This document shows, one piece after another, positions 1-4,840 of a stretch of 6,559 bases of DNA. The stretch lies in assembly GCA_030638785.1 (NCBI GenBank), contig DAOWDY010000206.1, positions 1 through 6,559 of the forward strand. Reading direction: 5' to 3'. Position numbers and translations under genes: made by a program. This DNA comes from Candidatus Thorarchaeota archaeon. GTDB lineage: Archaea > Asgardarchaeota > Thorarchaeia > Thorarchaeales > Thorarchaeaceae. Positions within the stretch are counted from its first letter, which is position 1. Every line of letters starts with the position of its first letter. Below the pieces are notes generated by a model. That model did no database searches and had not been told where the DNA came from. It saw nothing but the letters and a program-made list of their open reading frames with translations.

Positions 1-177
1 GCACAAGCACTTGCATCAGCTGTCGAGAGATTGTTGAGTGATAGAGAATTGTATGCTCGGATTAGTACAAACGCTAGAAAAACAGTCCAGATCAGATTTG
101 ATATGAAAATTCAAACCAAGAAACTTGTAGAAACCTATTCTGCACTAATATTGGAAAAGAAAGGAGAGAGCGCTTAG
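1..177 (+). CDS. Glycosyltransferase (GT4/group 1 type), C-terminal fragment
   Basis: The reading frame is open from base 1 and stops with TAG at 175-177, giving the last 58 residues of a protein whose start lies outside the window. The fragment begins AQALASAVERLLSD and continues through a helix with NARKTV, an aromatic residue after an arginine (RFD), and a final helix KLVETYSALI. This order (alanine-rich helix, LLSD, NAR, then RF plus a basic/hydrophobic tail helix) is typical of the C-terminal end of GT-B fold glycosyltransferases of family 4, where it packs back on the nucleotide-sugar domain. Such enzymes transfer a sugar from a nucleotide donor to glycans or lipids on the cytoplasmic face of the membrane. 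Substrate cannot be told because the donor-binding E-x7-E region is outside the window. The gene converges on the minus-strand operon that ends at 192. Confidence 0.72.
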   Translation, partial: AQALASAVERLLSDRELYARISTNARKTVQIRFDMKIQTKKLVETYSALILEKKGESA

Positions 178-186
178 GCACTCTCT
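165..186 (-). terminator. Hairpin between convergent genes, possible terminator of the minus operon
   Basis: AGAGAG at 165-170 pairs with CTCTCT at 181-186. Inside, after one C-A mismatch, GC (172-173) pairs with GC (178-179) around a TTAG loop. Read on the minus strand, the stem is followed by a T-rich stretch (CCTTTCTTTTCC, 153-164), which suits termination of the transcript ending at 192. No T-run follows on the plus strand. The hairpin spans the stop codon of the glycosyltransferase. Archaeal termination relies more on T-tracts than on hairpins, so the stem itself may be incidental. Confidence 0.35.
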
Positions 187-191
187 AGAAC

Positions 192-779
192 TCATGCTGC
201 AGTAGACAGTGCGAATTTTTCCACAGCCCAGTACCATATTCTAGCAAACAATGGAGTTAGCAGAATGACAGATGGTATACCAAGAGTGAGGTTTGGTATT
301 AGCTGAAGTGCAAGAACGGCAATCGTAGAGGCACCTTCTACGAATATACCAAAAACCGCACTGAGGAGTGCTGTAAAAACAACACCAATTGCAGAAATTA
401 TGGACAGTTTGATGAGCGAGCGACCATTGGTGATGTCGTATGTACCAATGCCCACAACAAATCCCAATACTCCTATGGCGAGGCCATAAAGTGTAAGCGT
501 TACTATTGCTCCATTCAAAACGAGATTGGCTAGTAGAACACCGATATACCCTGATAGTAGACCTGCAATTGGACCTCTAATGGCTCCAATCGTTGCAACT
601 AATGCCAAGGACGGAACAAGTCCTAATGGGATAATGCTCACAGCAAGATATGGCATTGGAATCATCTCAAATACCAGATAAAGAAAAGCTCCGAAAACTG
701 CCACAATGATAGTTTGCTGAATCATATACTTCTCTCGTAGTGGTTCACTCAGGGTTTCAGTTGTTTCTGTTTCAGACAT
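192..779 (-). CDS. ECF transporter S component-like membrane protein
   Basis: This 195-residue protein is a good match in size and layout to the substrate-binding S subunits of energy-coupling-factor vitamin transporters. After a polar N-terminus (1-18) come about six hydrophobic helices, roughly 22-40, 46-64, 67-87, 90-112, 124-146 and 160-182. The first helix contains AVFGA (27-31), the A-x3-A pattern with which S components contact EcfT. The segment 50-85 has the family look of a conserved proline, then G-x-I-R-G-P, then G-L-L-S-G, and a late IPN (161-163) precedes the last helix. In this family the S subunit binds a vitamin or similar small molecule and needs EcfT and two ATPases for import; none is in this window, so it may share a distant module or act alone. 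The ATG start at 779 has an excellent ribosome site (GAGGAG, 788-793, 8-base spacing) that overlaps the stop of the upstream LDI-like gene, so the two are very probably co-transcribed. The ligand is unknown. Another six-helix integral membrane family remains possible. Confidence 0.65.
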   Translation of the reverse strand: MSETETTETLSEPLREKYMIQQTIIVAVFGAFLYLVFEMIPMPYLAVSIIPLGLVPSLALVATIGAIRGPIAGLLSGYIGVLLANLVLNGAIVTLTLYGLAIGVLGFVVGIGTYDITNGRSLIKLSIISAIGVVFTALLSAVFGIFVEGASTIAVLALQLIPNLTLGIPSVILLTPLFARIWYWAVEKFALSTAA

Positions 780-787
780 CTAACCAT

Positions 788-793
788 CTCCTC
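788..793 (-). promoter_or_regulatory. Shine-Dalgarno site overlapping the upstream stop codon
   Basis: GAGGAG on the minus strand lies 8 bases before the ATG at 779 and overlaps the TGA stop of the LDI-like gene (792-794). It is the strongest ribosome binding site in the window. It fixes the start of the ECF S-like gene and makes translational coupling with its upstream neighbour likely. Confidence 0.7.
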
Positions 794-2435
794 ATAGTAT
801 CACAAGACTGTAAGTACCAGGAGTCAGCGTTAGAGTATAGCCACTTCCTACTGATGCCAATTGTTGTATTGCGATGCCACCTGCATATGCGGTTGGGGAC
901 GAATCGAAGTTACTGAAGGTCAGCGTAGCAGTCTGATCTACCTCGATTGTGAGGATGAAAGCATGCTTTTCTTCATCCCACTCAGCCTGATAGACCCAGA
1001 TACTATCATCATCAGCTTCACTAATGTATGGATAGTCCCAGAACTCAGTTGACCGTGCATCTCCAAGATCGCGTATAGTAGTGGGGATAGTTCCCCATGT
1101 ACCCGTGAAGGTCAGAACTGCCTCAAAAGCCTTCATGATTAATGTCATTCCATCTACATAGTGCATCTCACGTCCATCCGCTGACCAAACTTGATTACTT
1201 GAACCAAGCCAGAAATTCCGTAATCGTTCTACGGTGCGATAGTCACCTCTTTGATTCGCTAGAGGCATGGTGAAGAGACTACCAAGAACAGCTTGAACAT
1301 CAACGAAATCCTGTGGACGATTGTATGACCCCACTATGTACATCTGGTCGTTTGAAACATCTCTGCCGTAGGCATCTATGAAAACGGGATAGTCAGTGAT
1401 GGTTTTATTTTCTTGAGTGTATTCAAGGAACATCAATGCCCATGAAGTGCCGTATGAAGATACAGTAGGACCGCGGTCGTCGCCTATCAAAATGGGATAG
1501 TCTCTAGGAGTTGTATCTGTATCACCCAGAGTAGGTGAAACTTGAGTAACGAATGCAAAGAGGTCATAATCGTCTTGCATGACATTGTTGAGATAGTTAA
1601 GACCATAATCCCACATTCCACTTTCCATGTATTGAGTACCAAGCATATTATCGAATAATTCAGTTGCAAAGATAGGAATGGAATTACAATTGACAAAGAC
1701 TAGATGAGGTTCGCAAGGAATAAGACCAACACCCCAGATTCCACCTTCTTGTGGATTACCTAGACCATCTGTTGTGAGGGAATTATTCCAATCTTCTACA
1801 AACCAAGTTAATTCATCGACCATCTCACCTGTATTGAAGTTTCGTTCATGGAGTGCCATCATCAATGCATAGTGTCCGGTCCACATGATATTTGCAGGAC
1901 CTCTAAATCCGCCCATGAAAAGCCCACTTGAGTCGTTAGGGTCAGGGAAGTAATAATCGGGATAACTTGATTGTCCCCATTCCGAGTATTCAATAGACTC
2001 ATTCCCGTATTCAGCAATTGTTGTATTCATCTTTGAAACAATCGTATCGGAGAAGTCTTGATAGACTGATGTACGGTATCCAGGTGTGGTTTCAAAGAGT
2101 GTGGCCATAGTATATGCAACCATCGCTGCGAAGTAGTGCCGCATTCCTGCTAGGTATCCATCAGCATACCAACCTTCCCATGCGTTGTAATCTTGATTTA
2201 CAGTAATGCCATTGAAATAGTTGAACATTCCAATTTGATCACGATTGAGGGACCGATAATCTGCAAAATTATAGACAATCCCATCAATCGTTTGAAGTCC
2301 TGTAGGGGTTACTGGACCAGGTAAATTACTCATGGTTAGTCCTACAAAGATCATCAATATGATGAAAACGCTGGCAACATACTTGTTCTTCTGGATAGAC
2401 AAAATGCACACCTTTTGAAATGATGAGTAATCCAA
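792..2435 (-). CDS. Linalool dehydratase/isomerase (LDI) fold protein, membrane-anchored and probably extracytoplasmic
   Basis: A 547-residue protein with a short basic N-terminus, one hydrophobic helix (about 19-37) and a large soluble part. Residues about 55-450 match, block by block, the Castellaniella defragrans linalool dehydratase/isomerase as I remember it: an aromatic helix around RHYFAAMVAY (99-108), VSKM (133-136), NIM-x2-GH (182-188), CEP-x4-V-x-C-NS (241-252), SSYGTSWAL (326-334) and a following helix with LANQRGD (392-398). H188, C241 and C250 correspond to the catalytic H129, C171 and C180 of LDI, with the same nine-residue cysteine spacing. The N-terminal Asp/Tyr pair of LDI (D39, Y45) is not clearly kept. 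LDI is an alpha/alpha-barrel enzyme that hydrates or dehydrates monoterpene alcohols in the periplasm; here the substrate is unknown. The tail (about 475-547) is beta-rich and looks like an added sandwich domain. Sequons at N137, N145, N167, N217 and N343 fit an extracellular glycoprotein. The start is uncertain: TTG at 2435 is weak, and TTG at codon 12 follows AAAGGTG. First gene of an operon with the ECF S-like gene. Confidence 0.72.
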   Translation of the reverse strand: MDYSSFQKVCILSIQKNKYVASVFIILMIFVGLTMSNLPGPVTPTGLQTIDGIVYNFADYRSLNRDQIGMFNYFNGITVNQDYNAWEGWYADGYLAGMRHYFAAMVAYTMATLFETTPGYRTSVYQDFSDTIVSKMNTTIAEYGNESIEYSEWGQSSYPDYYFPDPNDSSGLFMGGFRGPANIMWTGHYALMMALHERNFNTGEMVDELTWFVEDWNNSLTTDGLGNPQEGGIWGVGLIPCEPHLVFVNCNSIPIFATELFDNMLGTQYMESGMWDYGLNYLNNVMQDDYDLFAFVTQVSPTLGDTDTTPRDYPILIGDDRGPTVSSYGTSWALMFLEYTQENKTITDYPVFIDAYGRDVSNDQMYIVGSYNRPQDFVDVQAVLGSLFTMPLANQRGDYRTVERLRNFWLGSSNQVWSADGREMHYVDGMTLIMKAFEAVLTFTGTWGTIPTTIRDLGDARSTEFWDYPYISEADDDSIWVYQAEWDEEKHAFILTIEVDQTATLTFSNFDSSPTAYAGGIAIQQLASVGSGYTLTLTPGTYSLVIL

Positions 2436-2472
2436 GCCATAAATCCTTCTGATAGTATAGAAACAGAAGTGA

Positions 2473-2485
2473 TTTTTTAAATAAA
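2473..2485 (-). promoter_or_regulatory. TATA-like promoter element for the LDI/ECF operon
   Basis: On the minus strand this reads TTTATTTAAAAAA. Its centre near 2479 predicts transcription starting near 2453, leaving a leader of about 18 bases before the TTG at 2435, a usual archaeal arrangement. An AGAAGG ribosome site (2445-2450) lies in that leader. Called from base composition and spacing only. Confidence 0.45.
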
Positions 2486-2524
2486 GAGAGAAGAAGAGAA
2501 TCAGATGAAAATGGCGTAGTTCAG

Positions 2525-2534
2525 AATATATTAA
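2525..2534 (+). promoter_or_regulatory. TATA-like promoter element for the acetyltransferase gene
   Basis: AATATATTAA centred near 2530 would place the transcription start near 2555, some 25 bases before the ATG at 2580. It directly abuts the in-frame GTG at 2535, which would therefore lie upstream of the transcript; this supports the ATG as the start. Confidence 0.45.
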
Positions 2535-2579
2535 GTGAAACAGATTACGGACTCTTCATCCAAACTGGGAGAACTTCAA

Positions 2580-3491
2580 ATGACTACCGAAACCAATCGA
2601 TTCAAAGTAATTATCATTCCAACAGATGACGAAGTAAAAGAATTCCAGAAGGGATTAGAAGATTATAACATGAAACATACAGATGGGGAGTTCAATAGTC
2701 CTGAAGAATGGTTAAGTCTAGTCCTCAAAGACTACGATGGTAATATCATTGGAGGGATTACAACAAGTACCCTATACTGGGCGCAGTATCTTGAGGTATT
2801 CTGGGTAGATGATAGATATCGAAGAATGGGTTATGGAAGAGACCTTGTGCTTGAAGCAGAGAGATTAGCAAAGAAAAACGGATGTTTGGTGTCTCAAACA
2901 TATACGTTTTCGTGGCAAGCACCTGATTTCTATCAAGCAGTAGGATACAAACTCATGGCTACCTACGATGGATATGTTGAGGGAATTACTGAACTTATCC
3001 TGATGAAAAAACTGGATTCAACTGATGATGTATCACCTCAAGAAACAGATTCAACCCGATTCACTATCCATAAAGATTCAACTAAAGAATCAAAAAAGAT
3101 CATCCATGAGGGTATGAGAAAATACAACAAGGAGAAACTTGGCGACCTGCGTTCAGTACATCCAGAGATTGGAATTAAATTGGTCATCAAGAATGATGAT
3201 GGGCGAGTGATTGGAGGGTTGTCAGGATATACAACTCTTGGAACTATGAATATTGGAGAACTCTGGGTTGATAAAGAATATCGTAACCAAGGCTATGGTA
3301 TGGAGCTCCTAACGACTGCGGAGGAACTTGCAAAGGAACAGGGATGTATTGCGGGTCAAACAGCATGTTTTACATTTCAGGAACTTGATTTTCTGAAGGA
3401 TCAGGGCTACAATTCTTATGGATGCTTAGATGGTTATCCCAAGGGAGTAAAAGAGTACTTACTCATCAAAAGATTCGCAGAAAAACCATGA
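2580..3491 (+). CDS. Tandem GNAT-family N-acetyltransferase (two fused domains)
   Basis: The 303-residue product has two complete GNAT (Gcn5-related acetyltransferase) domains, about 5-145 and 158-300, that resemble each other. Each holds the acetyl-CoA pyrophosphate loop R-x2-G-x-G (R81/G84/G86 and R235/G238/G240) after a beta strand of the type WVD-x2-YR. A strand with QT then follows (106-107 and 260-261), and then a D-F...GY segment (116-123, 270-277) and a closing DGY...G region (130-135, 284-289). This matches the single-domain GNAT type of about 145 residues with a QT-F...FY-GY tail, here doubled. Such enzymes acetylate amines on small molecules or proteins in the cytoplasm; the substrate cannot be read from sequence. 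An in-frame GTG at 2535 would add 15 residues, but the ATG has GGGAG (2567-2571) 8 bases ahead and a TATA-like box at the right distance. Transcribed divergently from the LDI operon; its stop lies two bases from the end of the convergent small gene. Confidence 0.88.
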   Translation: MTTETNRFKVIIIPTDDEVKEFQKGLEDYNMKHTDGEFNSPEEWLSLVLKDYDGNIIGGITTSTLYWAQYLEVFWVDDRYRRMGYGRDLVLEAERLAKKNGCLVSQTYTFSWQAPDFYQAVGYKLMATYDGYVEGITELILMKKLDSTDDVSPQETDSTRFTIHKDSTKESKKIIHEGMRKYNKEKLGDLRSVHPEIGIKLVIKNDDGRVIGGLSGYTTLGTMNIGELWVDKEYRNQGYGMELLTTAEELAKEQGCIAGQTACFTFQELDFLKDQGYNSYGCLDGYPKGVKEYLLIKRFAEKP

Positions 3492-3493
3492 TT

Positions 3494-3778
3494 TCACTTA
3501 CGGAGATCAGACATGAGAAACTCGTCGAATATCCTTCTAATACTCTGAATGCTTTGTTGAATTTCCAGTTTCTCCTCCTCTCGAGTACTTAGAAGTTTCA
3601 TCAATTCATTACTCTGTGTTAAAGTATCAAGTGCAGATTCCAACTCACTACAGAAGAACCGAATTGCGTAAATGGTTGGCACAGCAATTGGACGCGAAGA
3701 GAATCCCTTAAGATAGGTCACCAACAGTGGCTCCTTGCTGTCTGACTGGTCAATACTGGTTTCCAATAATATCACCAT
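3494..3778 (-). CDS. Small helical protein of unknown function
   Basis: I do not recognise this 94-residue protein. Its N-terminal part is mixed hydrophobic with a possible beta segment (EPLLVTYLKGF). The second half, from about residue 40 to the end, is a long run of amphipathic, charged helix (ELESALDTL, then STREEEKLEIQQSIQSIRRI), suggesting a coiled coil or helical-hairpin binding surface and thus a partner protein. No cysteine or histidine metal motif is visible. The ATG at 3778 is chosen because a TTATAA box (3827-3832) predicts transcription from about 3803, giving a 25-base leader; GTG at 3805 would add nine residues and be almost leaderless. Neither start has a clear ribosome site. 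It sits downstream of the six-helix membrane protein gene on the same strand, 121 bases away, and its stop is two bases from that of the acetyltransferase. The helical composition makes a real gene more likely than chance, but this is not certain. Confidence 0.55.
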   Translation of the reverse strand: MVILLETSIDQSDSKEPLLVTYLKGFSSRPIAVPTIYAIRFFCSELESALDTLTQSNELMKLLSTREEEKLEIQQSIQSIRRIFDEFLMSDLRK

Positions 3779-3826
3779 TAAATAACTGAAGTGACTGTCT
3801 ACCACACTTGGTGTTAGAACTAGGCG

Positions 3827-3832
3827 TTATAA
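3827..3832 (-). promoter_or_regulatory. TATA-like element ahead of the small helical protein gene
   Basis: TTATAA on the minus strand lies in the 94-base stretch between the membrane protein stop (3900) and the small gene. Centred near 3829, it predicts a start of transcription near 3803. This would let the small gene be expressed separately from the membrane protein gene. Weak evidence, from spacing only. Confidence 0.3.
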
Positions 3833-3899
3833 TGTCGTACAGAGTCAGGAAGAATCGAAATGGCGGATCAGGAGGGATTGAAGCCATAGAACGGATGGT

Positions 3900-4598
3900 T
3901 TACAAATCCGGTTTAACGCCAAATTCGTTTGGCAGAAAAACTTGTAGGACGACCCAAATCATTACAATGATTCCGGATGCTATAAAGAGAAATGAGTACG
4001 GCGTTATGGACAGACCGATTGCTGAGATTTCGATGAAGGTGTTTATGGATAATAGTATGGTTATCAGTCCTAAGAAGAATACTGTGATTGGAACTAGAAT
4101 CTTAAACTCCTTCAGTCGATTGCTCTCTTGAATTTTGGGTAAAATCAGGAACAATAATCCAAGAAGTGAGAAGATATACCAGTAACTCGTTTCAAATCCG
4201 AGGAGAGAAAATCCAGGCGAGTCGTAGAAAATTCGAGATCCCACAGGAACAATTGGATATACAAGAAGAAGAACTCCAGCTGCATGCCTGAATCCAGAGT
4301 TTACATCATTTATTGTAGCAGGCGAGAGCCAAAAAACAACCACCAGAAGAACCGAAAACAAACATACAATGAGAGGAACAAAGATGAGAATGTCTGTCAG
4401 GGTGAGAATCTGGAGCTCTTCAAGAGACCTACCAAGAATTGCTACATCGATCCAAGCTGTAAAAAATGCAGATCCAAAAATTATGGTTTGAGAAAAGAAG
4501 ATAATAAGAATCCCAGCAAAAACGCGGATTAATTTGGCAAGTGTTTCTGTTTCCTGTGTAGAACCACTGGAATAATCCTTCACGTCCTCTTCTGCCAA
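3900..4598 (-). CDS. Six-helix integral membrane protein of unknown function
   Basis: A 232-residue protein with a polar, acidic N-terminus (1-20) and about six hydrophobic helices at 22-48, 67-91, 104-121, 136-154, 165-185 and 198-223. No transporter, protease or nucleotide-binding motif is visible, and charged residues inside the helices are scarce, which argues against an ion-coupled transporter. Short loops include SPATINDVNSGFRH (92-105) and YDSPG (125-129). I do not recognise a family. The start is TTG at 4598, with GAGAG (4606-4610) seven bases upstream; no ATG occurs near the N-terminus, so the alternative would be GTG at codon 6. The gene is divergent from the flavin oxidoreductase gene and lies upstream of the small helical protein gene on the same strand, so a two-gene unit is possible. 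Lineage-specific membrane proteins of this kind are common in archaeal genomes. Confidence 0.75.
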   Translation of the reverse strand: MAEEDVKDYSSGSTQETETLAKLIRVFAGILIIFFSQTIIFGSAFFTAWIDVAILGRSLEELQILTLTDILIFVPLIVCLFSVLLVVVFWLSPATINDVNSGFRHAAGVLLLVYPIVPVGSRIFYDSPGFSLLGFETSYWYIFSLLGLLFLILPKIQESNRLKEFKILVPITVFFLGLITILLSINTFIEISAIGLSITPYSFLFIASGIIVMIWVVLQVFLPNEFGVKPDL

Positions 4599-4639
4599 AT
4601 GTACACTCTCTTGTGTATATGATAGTATATCTAATTTCC

Positions 4640-4644
4640 TTAAA
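4640..4644 (-). promoter_or_regulatory. TATA-like element ahead of the six-helix membrane protein gene
   Basis: The minus strand reads GTTTAAGG here; the TTTAA core centred at 4642 predicts transcription from about 4616 and a leader of about 18 bases to the TTG at 4598. A second AT-rich element, TATACTATCA (4620-4629), lies closer and could be the true box for a nearly leaderless transcript. Confidence 0.3.
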
Positions 4645-4692
4645 CACTCTTTCGAACAAAGTAATCATCCTTAGAAGAAAAGATGACGGGTT

Positions 4693-4736
4693 AGGAGGGA
4701 TTTGAATACAAAAAATATCATAGATATTGAACTCCT
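4693..4736. promoter_or_regulatory. Nested dyad in a divergent promoter region, possible operator
   Basis: AATATC (4714-4719) and GATATT (4723-4728) form a perfect inverted repeat with a three-base spacer. It is enclosed by a second pair, AGGAG (4693-4697) and CTCCT (4732-4736). It lies in the 242-base gene-free stretch between the divergent membrane protein and flavin oxidoreductase genes, where a dimeric regulator could act on both. The AT-rich content makes short palindromes likely by chance, so this is a candidate only. Confidence 0.3.
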
Positions 4737-4814
4737 GATTATATTTCCAAAATAAGTTGAAAGCAAAGAAACTTACGCGGAAGAAAAGAGTTACAATAGA
4801 TTCCATTTTTAGAA

Positions 4815-4821
4815 TTATATT
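4815..4821 (+). promoter_or_regulatory. TATA-like element ahead of the flavin oxidoreductase gene
   Basis: TTATATT centred near 4818 predicts transcription from about 4843. That is at or just past the ATG at 4841, so transcription would be leaderless or serve the ATG at 4871. Another candidate, ATTATATTT (4738-4746), would give a leader of about 70 bases that includes the GAGAG ribosome site. The sequence alone does not choose. Confidence 0.3.
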
Positions 4822-4840
4822 GAAACTGAGAGTGTATTCA

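Noticed and set aside
861..1052. Plus-strand open frame of 63 codons inside the LDI-like gene
   Set aside because: It is antisense to the beta-rich tail of a well-supported gene and has no ribosome site or recognisable motif.
2535..2579. In-frame GTG at 2535 as start of the acetyltransferase
   Set aside because: It abuts a TATA-like box and has no ribosome site, while the ATG at 2580 has GGGAG at 8 bases and begins just before the first GNAT strand.
3808..4131. Plus-strand open frame of 107 codons
   Set aside because: Most of it is antisense to the six-helix membrane protein gene, and its translation has no family-like pattern.
4429..4806. Minus-strand open frame of 125 codons
   Set aside because: It overlaps the N-terminal part of the membrane protein gene in another frame and the promoter region; its composition (many Cys, Trp, Phe, Arg) looks like an out-of-frame translation.
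4757..4840. In-frame TTG at 4757 as start of the flavin oxidoreductase
   Set aside because: The extra 28 residues are a basic stretch with no family counterpart and cover AT-rich promoter-like DNA; the ATG at 4841 has a good ribosome site.
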